A stretch of DNA of 12,715 nucleotides, taken from positions 1 through 12,715 of the forward strand of contig JAGLDN010000032.1 in assembly GCA_023145575.1 (NCBI GenBank). The letters are read 5' to 3'. Source of the DNA: Psychromonas sp. Lineage in GTDB: Bacteria; Pseudomonadota; Gammaproteobacteria; Enterobacterales; Psychromonadaceae. How positions within the stretch are numbered: position 1 is the stretch's first letter; each line of letters starts with the position of its first letter. The notes under the pieces are model-generated. The model did no database searches, was not told where the DNA came from, and saw nothing but the letters and a program-made list of their open reading frames with translations. Shown here one piece after another: positions 1 through 7,329 of this stretch. The translations under genes were made by a program, and so were the position numbers.

Positions 1-207
1 TTGATATTTATTCATGAAAAAATAAAAAAACATTTTATTCTCGCATTAAAAAGTAATCGTTTAATTGCACTGAGCCGAGAAGATAAATTAGAAGGGCGTT
101 TTCATCGCATTGATTTATTGGATTGATCAGGATCTCCGATCTGCAGTTGGGTAAAAGCAATGGATATGCCAATACTTTTACATCGACAAATCTTTATATA
201 CCCGTGA
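1..207 (+). pseudogene. Decayed IS transposase fragment, cut by the window start
   Basis: Frame 1 reads as the C-terminal half of a DDE transposase: residues such as FIHEKIKKHFILALKSNR, then LSREDKLEGRF, then MDMPILLHRQIF. This is the pattern I associate with IS4/IS701-like transposases, which cut and rejoin element ends. The frame is broken by TGA at 124-126, where the family usually has a tryptophan after the Leu-Asp pair, and again by TGA at 205-207, after which the similarity is lost. The 5' part lies outside the window. No inverted repeat marking an element end is visible nearby, so this is a relic rather than an active insertion sequence. The family assignment comes from memory of the motif pattern; that it is a transposase relic is fairly secure. 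Confidence 0.7.
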
Positions 208-480
208 GCTTGTTCCACGTTCACGACTAACCCCATGCCAACTTGATGCCAGAGACTGGTGTAAAACATACTACCTTAGAATTTTAACTCATATACCGAT
301 ACTACCCAGCGCCCGAAAATCCGATGGTATGGCAAACGGAGAATAGAGTTCAGTTATTAAAGATGATAGTACAATGAATAATTTCTACCTTGAAGTAGCA
401 TGATATAGAATTCAATACAGAAATGGCAAAGGTTAAGTCAATATAAAAAAAAGGTTATAGCGACTATCATTAGCAAATTA
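208..480. other. Non-coding gap between transposase relics
   Basis: All frames are broken by frequent stops. I see no RNA gene, clear inverted repeat or promoter. It may be the worn body of one or both neighbouring insertion sequences. Confidence 0.4.
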
Positions 481-656
481 AAACTGGTGTATTTTGTTTC
501 CGATGGGGCTTTGACAATAATGACGCAATACAGCCGAAGAATTAGCTTGATCTGCATTTTATTTCAAAATTACGCAATAACATTACTTGCCACTTTAAAT
601 TTACAAGGGAATATTTAGGAAAATGTTGCCCAAAAATGTACAAGCAATTAAAATAG
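481..656 (+). pseudogene. Second decayed transposase fragment
   Basis: The frame at 484-510 gives LVYFVSDGA. After an apparent one-base loss near 511, the next frame gives DNNDAIQ, then LDLHFISKLRN, then FTREYLGKCCPKMYK. The pattern (F/Y)VSDG followed by a Leu-His-x-Ile-Ser-Lys-Leu-Arg block and a Gly-Lys-x-x-Pro-Lys block is typical of the central catalytic region of DDE transposases of the IS4-like superfamily. In-frame stops occur at 543-545 and 654-656. The start and end of the gene cannot be traced. It differs in sequence from the fragment at 1-207, so it may come from another element or another part of the same one. It sits just beyond the ybaB stop, where recR would be expected. Confidence 0.6.
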
Positions 657-734
657 AAAAGTCATTATTGATGACTCCTATACATGGTAAGTTCCACAAT
701 GAAAATTGCTCGAATAATGGCGAAGATAATGCCT

Positions 735-1070
735 CTAAAACGGCATTTTAAAACCTGGAGGGATATTCATTCCACCTGTAATGCCGCCCATTTTTTTGGT
801 ACTCATTTGTTCTACTCTACGTACTGCATCATTTATTGCTGCAGCGACAAGATCTTCAGAGATTTGTTTATCGTCAACATCTCCCAATAGACTTTCATCA
901 ATATGTACGTTAATTACACTATAATTACCTAACATCGTAACTTTAACAAGTCCAGCTCCTGATTCTCCAATTAATTCTGTTCTTGCTATTTCAGTTTGTA
1001 CCCGTTGCATTTTTGTTTGCATTTCTTGAGCTTTCTTCATTAAGTCGCCCATACCATCTTTACTTAACAT
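735..1070 (-). CDS. ybaB: YbaB/EbfC family nucleoid-associated protein
   Basis: The 111-aa product is full length for the YbaB/EbfC family, small dimeric DNA-binding proteins associated with the nucleoid and often with DNA repair loci. It begins with the family pattern GMGDLMKKAQEMQ, has the conserved GESGAGLVKV turn around residues 36-45, the D-L-V-A-A-A-x-N-D-A segment of the second helix, and ends with the signature PPGFKMPF. It lies 105 bp downstream of dnaX on the same strand, so co-transcription is likely. recR, the usual next gene, is absent: transposase relics begin within about 80 bp of the stop. A 6-bp inverted repeat spans the stop codon (728-733 and 742-747) but lacks a T run. Identification is secure; the biochemical role is taken from the family. 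Confidence 0.96.
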   Translation of the reverse strand: MLSKDGMGDLMKKAQEMQTKMQRVQTEIARTELIGESGAGLVKVTMLGNYSVINVHIDESLLGDVDDKQISEDLVAAAINDAVRRVEQMSTKKMGGITGGMNIPPGFKMPF

Positions 1071-1175
1071 TTTATCTCTCTTGGTTATTGTTTATTGACA
1101 TTTACCACACAAGTAATTGATTAAGTTATAAAGACAGAAAAATCACCTTTACGTCACATTAGTATATTATAACAA
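1071..1175 (-). other. dnaX-ybaB spacer
   Basis: The spacer of 105 bp holds a purine-rich ribosome-binding stretch (AGAGATAAA) just upstream of the ybaB ATG. No strong terminator is seen, consistent with read-through from dnaX. Confidence 0.4.
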
Positions 1176-3596
1176 TTACAATGGTATAATACTATTTTCG
1201 TAAATTTTTGCATTATAACTTGTCACTAATAGAATAATATTTTCATCTTCTGTTAATGATTTTTTTGCCTTATTTAAACATTGATCAAAAATTAACCGCT
1301 CTGATTCTAGGGCAGTAAGTTTTCCCTCAATTGTTCCAATTTCAATATATAATGAGGTTGCCTGACCAAAATAAGATTTTAAACTTTGTTCTAATTCAAT
1401 ACCTAAAGCAGGATTACTTAAAAGGTGCTTTTGAACAGATTTAAGTGTTAATTTTATCTGCTGATCAATTTGCTCCATCACACAATTCTTGGCAAGTAGT
1501 TTTACTAATCCATTTAACTGCATCTGCTTAATTACCATAGACCAATGATCTGTCAATTTGTCATCAACATATTTGTCAATATCCATTTTTGGCACCGCAC
1601 ACAAGGGAGACATGTTCGCGGATGAAATAAAAAATTTAGGCGATAAAAAATGTGTGATTTTGTCAATTTCTTCACCTTGCATCAGTTGATTTTTTTTGAC
1701 AACCTCAAGGGGGGCAGGATTATCTTTACCACCCTTCGTAATGGTAAAATCTGCTTCATCCGTGCCATAATTTAATGCAATGATACGATTATCATGCTTC
1801 TCCTGAGTAAATATCGCATTATTAGTCACTCGATTGCCTGTTAAATCACTATCCATACACAAATCATTTAAAACAAGCAAATTGCGCGGATCTACTTTTA
1901 TTTCATCAGGCGCTTTGGCTTGCACTAAAATAACTGGCGCTGTAGCACTCTTGAGATCCCTCTGCGGTATGTTTTGTTTTGCGACAACTGTAAGCGGTAC
2001 TTGACCCACCTCCTTTTCAGTTGTCGCTAATCCCTTTTTTGCTTGATCTCGTTTCTCTCGATGTTGTCGTAAGATATTGCGCGAATGCGTAACGGAAGGA
2101 TCGCTTGCTACCGATGCATTATTAACTACATGGTTAGCTTCATTCTCATCACCCCTTTCAACATACGCCTGTTTTACCCGTCTGATATCACTTGCACCCA
2201 TTAATTCCTTTGCATCCTTTGCATCCTTTGCATCATGATCAACTGGTACGGCAGGACATGTATCAACACCCGTTACCTGAGGGGCATAAAACAGCCCATT
2301 GTAATCTTCAGGCTGTTTAATCGAACTACGATCCTTTTCTTGATCAGCGGATTCAACTTCAATAGGTGATTCAAAAACGATGTCTTCATGCTTTTTATCG
2401 GCGACTATCAAATGCTCAGGTTGATTGATATCCTTTCTAGCCTCAACATTTTGCGTTGTAACAACATCAGCAACGTACGTTTCATTTTGCATAATGATAG
2501 GTTCATCAATTTCTATTTCTGCTGCCGGTTTAAAAGCCAGTAAACGCATCACAGTCATTTCGAATGCTATTTTTCCGCTTGGGGCATAAGAATAATCTTT
2601 AAAACCTTGCATTGCAATTTGATAATATAATTGCACTTCCTCCGGCGACAAACATTCGCTTATCATTTTTATTTTGTCTTGATCTGTTTCCTTATAAGAT
2701 TGCTGCAACTGTAACTGTGCAATTTGATGACATAGGCCAGCTAAATCTTGGTGTAACCGGCCAAAGTCAACGCCTAAAGAAGTCAACTCTTCAATTTTTG
2801 CGAATACTTTTTCTACATTCCCAGAAATAATAAAATACAATAAATACTGTAAATGATGATCATCAATTGATCCGAGCATTTTTAATACATCATTGTGTGA
2901 TATATTTCCAGCACCAAATGCGAGAGCTTGATCGGTTAAACTCAATGCATCACGAATGCTACCATTCGCCGCTTTAGCGATGCCAGCTAATGCAGTATGT
3001 TCGAAACTTGCTTGCTCCTTTTGTAAAATCAAACATAAATAATCTTCAATATCTTGAGCGTGAAGGGATTTTAAATGAAATTGTAAACAACGAGACAACA
3101 CAGTGAGCGGTAATTTTTGTGGATCGGTTGTTGCGAGCAAAAATTTAACATATTCAGGTGGCTCTTCAAGTGTTTTTAACAGTGCGTTAAAACTACTTTT
3201 TGATAGCATATGTACCTCATCGACCAAGTAAACTTTATAAGCGCCAATAGCAGGTTTATACTGCACGTTATCAAGTAACTCACGCGTGTCTTCGACTTTA
3301 GTTCTTGACGCCGCATCGATTTCGAGTAGATCAACAAAGCGACCTTCATCAATCGAAATACAATTATCACATTTACCACACGGATCAGACGTTACGCCTT
3401 TAACACAATTTAAACTTTTTGCAAAAATACGGGCAATAGTGGTTTTACCAACCCCACGCGTGCCACTAAAAAGATAAGCATGATGCACTTTATTTTGTTT
3501 AAGCGAATTGGATAACGCCGTTAAAACATGTTGTTGCCCAACTACTTGAGAAAAGTTTTTAGGCCTCCATTTTCTTGCTAGTACTTGATAACTCAC
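1176..3596 (-). CDS. dnaX: DNA polymerase III subunits tau and gamma (clamp loader)
   Basis: DnaX is the ATPase of the clamp loader that places the beta clamp on DNA; tau also ties the polymerase core to DnaB. I place the start at GTG 3596, giving 806 aa, because SYQVLARKWRP follows at once as in known DnaX and AAAGGA lies 9 nt upstream. A longer frame to ATG 3683 reads through a repeat end and is unlikely. Seen: Walker A GTRGVGKT at 45-52, zinc cysteines 64, 73, 76 and 79, the DEVHML box and the LSRC sensor motif. Residues from about 370 to 640 form a charged low-complexity linker. The C-terminal part (from about W670) resembles the polymerase-binding domain of gammaproteobacterial tau. The product is longer than the E. 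coli protein (643 aa), mostly in the linker. A -1 frameshift signal at codons 520-521 should yield a 526-aa gamma. Confidence 0.97.
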   Translation of the reverse strand: MSYQVLARKWRPKNFSQVVGQQHVLTALSNSLKQNKVHHAYLFSGTRGVGKTTIARIFAKSLNCVKGVTSDPCGKCDNCISIDEGRFVDLLEIDAASRTKVEDTRELLDNVQYKPAIGAYKVYLVDEVHMLSKSSFNALLKTLEEPPEYVKFLLATTDPQKLPLTVLSRCLQFHLKSLHAQDIEDYLCLILQKEQASFEHTALAGIAKAANGSIRDALSLTDQALAFGAGNISHNDVLKMLGSIDDHHLQYLLYFIISGNVEKVFAKIEELTSLGVDFGRLHQDLAGLCHQIAQLQLQQSYKETDQDKIKMISECLSPEEVQLYYQIAMQGFKDYSYAPSGKIAFEMTVMRLLAFKPAAEIEIDEPIIMQNETYVADVVTTQNVEARKDINQPEHLIVADKKHEDIVFESPIEVESADQEKDRSSIKQPEDYNGLFYAPQVTGVDTCPAVPVDHDAKDAKDAKELMGASDIRRVKQAYVERGDENEANHVVNNASVASDPSVTHSRNILRQHREKRDQAKKGLATTEKEVGQVPLTVVAKQNIPQRDLKSATAPVILVQAKAPDEIKVDPRNLLVLNDLCMDSDLTGNRVTNNAIFTQEKHDNRIIALNYGTDEADFTITKGGKDNPAPLEVVKKNQLMQGEEIDKITHFLSPKFFISSANMSPLCAVPKMDIDKYVDDKLTDHWSMVIKQMQLNGLVKLLAKNCVMEQIDQQIKLTLKSVQKHLLSNPALGIELEQSLKSYFGQATSLYIEIGTIEGKLTALESERLIFDQCLNKAKKSLTEDENIILLVTSYNAKIYENSIIPL
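1981..2040 (-). promoter_or_regulatory. Programmed -1 ribosomal frameshift cassette (tau/gamma switch)
   Basis: Read on the minus strand, the heptamer A AAA AAG (2040 to 2034) lies in the correct phase: GCA AAA AAG, codons 519-521. After a 6-nt spacer comes a perfect 10-bp stem, GCGACAACTG (2027-2018) with CAGTTGTCGC (1990-1981), closing a 27-nt loop. Slipping back one base gives five new codons (Gly-Ile-Ser-Asp-Asn) and then TGA at 2019-2017, which overlaps the end of the 5' stem arm. The heptamer, stem and prompt stop match the layout of the E. coli dnaX signal. The upstream Shine-Dalgarno-like stimulator is weak here: only GAGA-type purine runs at about 2047-2058. The predicted gamma is 526 aa, against 806 for tau. 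Confidence 0.88.
2206..2232 (-). repeat. 9-bp tandem repeat inside dnaX
   Basis: Three exact copies of TCCTTTGCA on the plus strand encode a repeated Ala-Lys-Asp unit in the low-complexity linker of tau. The unit keeps the frame, so slippage here would change linker length only. Confidence 0.85.
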
Positions 3597-3605
3597 AACA
3601 TTATA

Positions 3606-3612
3606 TCCTTTT
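3606..3612 (-). promoter_or_regulatory. Ribosome binding site that fixes the dnaX GTG start
   Basis: On the minus strand AAAAGGA lies 9 nt before GTG 3596. The alternative ATG at 3683 would add 29 residues partly encoded by repeat sequence and with no counterpart in DnaX. Confidence 0.6.
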
Positions 3613-3627
3613 ATCTCAATTAAAATA

Positions 3628-3654
3628 TATACCCATTTGGCGTAAAAAAAGCTT
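3628..3654. repeat. Solo MITE terminus in the dnaX leader
   Basis: TATACCCATTTGGCGTAAAA matches the terminal repeat of the MITEs at 4667 and 8595 (consensus TATACCCATgTgaCGTAAAA). No partner end is recognisable between here and apt, so it is a remnant or a truncated copy. It lies 32 bp upstream of the dnaX GTG and creates the false N-terminal extension of the dnaX frame. Confidence 0.6.
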
Positions 3655-3797
3655 TTGCCTGCATAAGCCCATAGACAAATCAAAGGATAACATTTCTCAC
3701 TGGTTACTCGCTTAAAAGATGTTGAACTATGCTTGTCATTTTCTTATAAAAAAACTAGCTGATGAACAAACGAACACAATAACTTATACTGGAGGTA

Positions 3798-4343
3798 TTA
3801 TTCATTATCGAATTCAATTAACCAAAAACTGCCCACCTTTTGATCATTGATTTTTTGCACTCCATTTAAATAGGGCAATGCAACCACAAACGCTGATTCA
3901 ACTACAATTCCCCCTAAACGATGTATTAGCTTAATTGATGCTTCTGAGGTGCCGCCTGTCGCAAGTAAATCATCAATTAACAAAACCCTTTCGCCTTGCT
4001 TGATAGCCGTTTTATGAATTTCAAGAGCATCTGTGCCATATTCCAATCCATAAGATACTCGGATTGTGTCTCTTGGTAATTTGTTGGCTTTACGAATAAG
4101 CACAAGCCCTGCGCCAATACCAACGGCAAGCGGGGCACCAAAGATAAACCCTCGAGCTTCTGTCGCCGCGACTTTATCAATGCCCATATCTTTATAACGC
4201 GCTATCAATAAATCAATTGTTGCTGCAAATAAATCTGCATTTTCAATTAAATTTGTGATATCTCTAAACTTAACTCCCTCAACAGGATGATCAAAGATAG
4301 TAATAATGGAACTTTTGATTAATGATAATATATTTTCTGCCAT
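3798..4343 (-). CDS. apt: Adenine phosphoribosyltransferase
   Basis: Apt converts adenine and PRPP to AMP and pyrophosphate in the cytoplasm, salvaging purines. The 181-aa product matches the usual length (E. coli 183). Seen: the FRDIT motif near residues 26-30, TEARGFIFGAP at 61-71 and RKANKLPRDT around 84-93. The conserved LEYGTDALEIH stretch follows at 100-110, then the PRPP-binding loop VLLIDDLLATGGT at 120-132 with its paired aspartates. The start ATG is preceded by AGAGA. It lies about 200 bp upstream of dnaX on the same strand, the same order as in E. coli. The gap between them holds a repeat end, so dnaX may have its own promoter. I see no odd residues. Confidence 0.97.
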   Translation of the reverse strand: MAENILSLIKSSIITIFDHPVEGVKFRDITNLIENADLFAATIDLLIARYKDMGIDKVAATEARGFIFGAPLAVGIGAGLVLIRKANKLPRDTIRVSYGLEYGTDALEIHKTAIKQGERVLLIDDLLATGGTSEASIKLIHRLGGIVVESAFVVALPYLNGVQKINDQKVGSFWLIEFDNE

Positions 4344-4666
4344 AAATGATCTCTAAAAAGATTTAAAGGTTAAGAATAAATTCTCGATAACCGATACGCA
4401 AGCTATTGCCTAAAAAAAACAAAAATAAATATTATTTTCGAGTAGTTACACCATATAAATTTAAAACACAATATTCACCGTGCAAATTTCGTTGGAAAAC
4501 GGATATAAAATTAACCGCTGAATGATTAAAGGTATAATTCCTTTGAGTCGCATACATTGACATAATAACGAATAAAAAATTAAAGTAAACTACCACAGAA
4601 GGCACTGAGGACAATGAGGACACTGAGATAATATGTAAGCTATTATTTCACAGAGAAAATACATTT
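4344..4666. other. apt upstream region, no gene
   Basis: This should contain the apt promoter on the minus strand, but I cannot single out a convincing -35/-10 pair in such AT-rich DNA. A 63-codon open frame on the minus strand has no ribosome binding site or recognisable motif, and I do not call it. The right end holds a short repeat (4592-4627) and leads into a MITE. Confidence 0.45.
4592..4627. repeat. Short degenerate ACCACAGA/GGACACTGAG repeat
   Basis: The stretch contains ACCACAGAAGGCACTGAGG followed by GACAATGAGGACACTGAG, so the unit ending in actgagGACA/atgagGACA is duplicated. It resembles the widespread accacagag-gacacagag type of intergenic repeat; that comparison is from memory. 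Its function is unknown. Confidence 0.4.
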
Positions 4667-5031
4667 TATACCCATATAGCGTAAAATTGCTTTATCAGGC
4701 TTTTATTCGGACATCAGAGCAAGGCGTAACAGCAGAACTATCAACGATTAAAGATGCAAATTGTTTGCTATATCATTAACAAATGTATATTAATGATTTA
4801 TTGATTACTCAATTTTCGAATGTTTTAACGAAGAAATGGTGGTCGAGTTTAATTCCCTAAGGGCGCAGCTGCAAGCACCACTCAACAAAGTTATAACTTA
4901 TTGTTCATAAACAAGTCGACCTAGAACAACTCAATAAGAATTAAAGACTTTATTTTAATTCGACCTAGCAGCTTGGCACTGTTGGCACTGTTGGCCTTGC
5001 TGACTTGGCATTTTCACATCACATAGGTATA
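4667..5031 (+). mobile_element. MITE family A, copy 1 (365 bp)
   Basis: It begins TATACCCATATAGCGTAAAA and ends with the imperfect inverse, TTTTCACATCACATAGGTATA cut to 5012-5031. The first 220 bp match the reverse complement of 8370-8595 closely: shared blocks include CATCAGAGCAAGG, CTATCAACGATT, TTTTCGAATGTT and AGGGCGCAGCTGC. The other end shares TCAGCAAGG and AGTGCCA with 8300-8330 and with the window's right edge. No transposase frame is present, so mobility would need a helper. An internal stretch (about 4880-4990) with a repeated TCGACCTAG and a duplicated TTGGCACTG makes it longer than copy 2. TATA at the tips suggests a TA-type target, which is inference. Confidence 0.75.
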
Positions 5032-5383
5032 AAAGGTAATGTGTCACAGAAGAACAAAAAGTAACACTTCTGCCTGCCAGCGATTTGCACTGTGCCCTGT
5101 TTGCTGAAAAATGTTTTAATTGGCGCTATCGTATTCGTTGGTATAAAATCACTGTTTTATTTACGAAACTTACAGCGCGAAAATAAGTTATTTAAAACTC
5201 TAAAATAGGAATCTACTTATTGTACATTGGCATTATTACGATGCAATGTTGATGAGCTCAATAATCATATGTCGTTAGCACAAACTCAAAAGAGACACAC
5301 CCAATTATTAAGCAGATCTCGGGTTAACTATTTTAGTATCAATGATACAATATCGACACCTTCCTATCATAGCAAGAAAAGTC
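5032..5383. other. dusC upstream region with unassigned coding remnants
   Basis: A plus-strand frame from about 5043 to 5189 reads TEEQKVTLLPASDLHCALFA and goes on through an Arg- and Trp-rich end to a stop. It has no start codon. A TTG-initiated frame from 5227 runs into dusC out of phase. Neither matches a family I recognise; both could be ends of lost genes. The dusC promoter should lie here, but I cannot assign it with confidence. Confidence 0.35.
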
Positions 5384-6325
5384 ATGAAAGTTATACTCGC
5401 GCCAATGGAAGGCGTAATGGATCATCACATGCGTCGGTTACTTACTTCAATTGGTGGTATCGACCTTTGTATTACAGAATTTATACGAGTGGTTGACCTA
5501 TGCTTACCAGCAAAAGTATTTAGGCGGATAAGTCCTGAATTACTCAATGACAGTAAAACAAAATCAGGTACGCCAGTACGTATTCAACTACTTGGCCAAG
5601 ATCCTCAGTGCCTCGCACTTAATGCGTCAAAAGCATTACATATTGGATCTGATGGTATCGATCTTAATTTTGGTTGCCCAGCAAAAACAGTGAATAAAAA
5701 TAAAGGCGGCGCGGTATTACTAAGATCTCCCGAAACACTCTACAAGATCGTATCAAAAGTACGCGAATTGGTGCCGAAAGCGCATGTGTTAAGTGCTAAA
5801 ATCCGTTTAGGTTATCACGATAAAACGTTAGCAATCGACATTGCACAAGCTATCACAGAAGCTGGAGCTGATGAATTAATAGTACATGGAAGAACAAAAG
5901 AAGAAGGTTATAGACCACCCGCTCACTGGCATTGGATTGCAAAAATAAGAGAAGCCATTAATATCCCAGTGACCGCTAATGGGGATATTTTCACTTTTGA
6001 TGATGCAAAACGCTGTATGGAAATTACAGGTTGTGACCATTTAATGATTGGCAGGGGATCGCTTTTAATGCCAAATTTAGCACAAGTCATAAAAGATCAA
6101 CAATCTCCTTACACTTGGTCGCAAGCGCTTGATTTAATGATTAATTATTTGGCAATACAAACTCATGGTGACCAACAGAAATATTTACCAAGTCGTATAA
6201 AACAATGGCTTAATTACCTACGCATATCATATCCTCAAGCCACTATTTTTATGCAACAAGTTCGAAAGATAAAAACAACCCAAACAATGCTGTACGCCAT
6301 TATGACAGAAAGAAAAACAGCATAA
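5384..6325 (+). CDS. dusC: tRNA-dihydrouridine(16) synthase DusC
   Basis: Dus enzymes are FMN-dependent and reduce a uridine in the tRNA D-loop using NADPH; DusC acts at U16 in E. coli. From ATG 5384 the product is 313 aa (E. coli 315) and starts MKVILAPMEGVMD, the FMN-binding beginning of the family. Seen: CITEFIRV at 29-36, QLLG at 68-71, the catalytic loop with Cys98 in NFGCPAKTVN, KIRLG, VHGRTKEEGY, and NGDI followed by MIGRG for phosphate binding. The RIKQWLNYLR stretch near the C-terminus is typical of the DusC subgroup rather than DusA or DusB. An in-frame ATG at 5342 would add 14 residues not found in relatives. The ribosome binding site is weak (AAGAAAAG). It converges on the next gene 102 bp away. 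Confidence 0.95.
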   Translation: MKVILAPMEGVMDHHMRRLLTSIGGIDLCITEFIRVVDLCLPAKVFRRISPELLNDSKTKSGTPVRIQLLGQDPQCLALNASKALHIGSDGIDLNFGCPAKTVNKNKGGAVLLRSPETLYKIVSKVRELVPKAHVLSAKIRLGYHDKTLAIDIAQAITEAGADELIVHGRTKEEGYRPPAHWHWIAKIREAINIPVTANGDIFTFDDAKRCMEITGCDHLMIGRGSLLMPNLAQVIKDQQSPYTWSQALDLMINYLAIQTHGDQQKYLPSRIKQWLNYLRISYPQATIFMQQVRKIKTTQTMLYAIMTERKTA

Positions 6326-6427
6326 TGTCATTAAGGTGTAATGTCATATCACTGCATTAATACAACGAGAGAAATAAGCACTGCTTTTGTATATTAGTAG
6401 GCCTGGATCAAAATACAGCGTCCAAAG
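6326..6427. other. Convergent spacer between dusC and the membrane-protein gene
   Basis: It holds a direct repeat of TAATGTCAT just after the dusC stop but no GC-rich hairpin with a T run, so no intrinsic terminator can be called. Confidence 0.3.
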
Positions 6428-7201
6428 CTAGGCGTATTTATCACGGATCTCGCGATGGAATTCATCTATACTCATATCTTCTTTTAACGAATTAAATTCA
6501 TTAATACTCCAAGCTTGTATCCCACGCTTTATTGGTGTATCGCTTGTGCCTCCAATAAATATTTGGTCGTTAACATGATCAGGAGGATTGTTTGCATCAG
6601 AGGGTATCATAACATATTTGAGATCAGGCCAAACCTTAATAGCAACTTGTATTGCTTTGATGGCAATATCAGCTTCAACTCGGACACCCACCCAGATGCC
6701 TTCTTGCCTTCCTTTAATTAATTTTAATGGCTTACTTTTATCAGATCCTTTGAGGTTAAATTCATGAACGTCAGCATTAAATCCTTTGTTCTTAAGAGAC
6801 TCAACAACGTCAGCCCCCCCTAATACATCTAACACCGATACAGAAACATTTTTAATATCACTTGTTTTAACTTTATTTGGTAGATCCTCAACAGTCGGGT
6901 TTTGTGTTTGCAAAATTTTACCTTCAGAATATTCCCCTTGATCCTTGATCCATGTCGCATACTGTTCGCCATCTTGAAGATTTGGCCTAAATTTAGTTAA
7001 CATGAGTAATACGCATCCGATAACAATGAAAATAACAACAGTATCAGATATAACCAAATATCCAGCAGCCCATTCAGGTTTTTGAATTTTGGAAGCCGTT
7101 GTTAATAAAACAGTGGTAATAGAAACCAACATAACAAACCACGTCGCCATAAGTTGAATCGGACTTTTAACTTCATTTTCAGTCATGCTGCTACTTTCCA
7201 T
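6428..7201 (-). CDS. Unrecognised protein: two membrane segments plus a soluble alpha/beta domain
   Basis: I do not recognise this gene. From ATG 7201 it encodes 257 aa; this start is chosen because AGGAGG lies 6 nt upstream, while an earlier in-frame ATG at 7294 has no such site. Residues 17-36 and 47-68 are hydrophobic and should cross the inner membrane as a hairpin, leaving about 190 residues, probably in the cytoplasm. The soluble part alternates strands and helices: VSVSVLDVLGGADVVESL at 119-136, then GIWVGVRVEADIAIKAIQVA at 168-187, then a strand ending MIPSD near 198-202 and QIFIGG at 213-218. The end is acidic and helical. The first strand-helix unit loosely recalls LytR C-terminal-like folds, but that is weak. 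It stands alone between dusC and repeat-rich DNA. Its domain order, a membrane hairpin plus a possible ligand-binding domain, also occurs in some stress and defence effectors; no partner gene supports that here. Confidence 0.85.
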   Translation of the reverse strand: MESSSMTENEVKSPIQLMATWFVMLVSITTVLLTTASKIQKPEWAAGYLVISDTVVIFIVIGCVLLMLTKFRPNLQDGEQYATWIKDQGEYSEGKILQTQNPTVEDLPNKVKTSDIKNVSVSVLDVLGGADVVESLKNKGFNADVHEFNLKGSDKSKPLKLIKGRQEGIWVGVRVEADIAIKAIQVAIKVWPDLKYVMIPSDANNPPDHVNDQIFIGGTSDTPIKRGIQAWSINEFNSLKEDMSIDEFHREIRDKYA

Positions 7202-7207
7202 TGCTAT

Positions 7208-7213
7208 CCTCCT
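7208..7213 (-). promoter_or_regulatory. Strong Shine-Dalgarno AGGAGG deciding the start of the 2-TM protein
   Basis: CCTCCT on the plus strand reads AGGAGG on the minus strand and lies 6 nt before ATG 7201. It is the best ribosome binding site in the window. Confidence 0.8.
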
Positions 7214-7243
7214 AATATTAAAATTGACAAGACGTTTGCCGCG

Positions 7244-7289
7244 AAGCGGTATAAATGCCTGTATAATGATTTGTTGAACGAAACCGCTT
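7244..7289 (-). repeat. Inverted repeat in the leader of the 2-TM protein gene
   Basis: AAGCGGT (7244-7250) and ACCGCTT (7283-7289) are exact inverses. The left arm also forms a small CCGC-GAA-GCGG hairpin (7239-7249). The TATAC between the arms could be a -10 element, so this could be an operator or a leader hairpin. It could also be chance. Confidence 0.35.
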
Positions 7290-7329
7290 TGCATTAAATA
7301 TTAAAAAAGTCTGTGCTTAACCATAACTG

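Noticed and set aside
728..747. Hairpin AATGCC/GGCATT across the ybaB stop as a terminator
   Set aside because: The stem is only 6 bp and no T run follows on the minus strand.
684..890. Plus-strand 68-codon frame across ybaB
   Set aside because: It is antisense to a firmly identified ybaB, with no ribosome site or family pattern.
3597..3683. N-terminal extension of DnaX from ATG 3683
   Set aside because: The extra 29 residues are encoded partly by a repeat terminus and have no counterpart in DnaX; GTG 3596 has a ribosome site and the family start.
4432..4623. Minus-strand 63-codon frame upstream of apt
   Set aside because: No ribosome site or motif, and it overlaps a degenerate repeat.
5227..5496. 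89-codon frame overlapping the start of dusC
   Set aside because: It uses TTG and its last part is dusC read out of phase.
7239..7289. Integron attC-like site
   Set aside because: The inverted repeat lacks the GTTRRRY and RYYYAAC core sites and no integrase is present.
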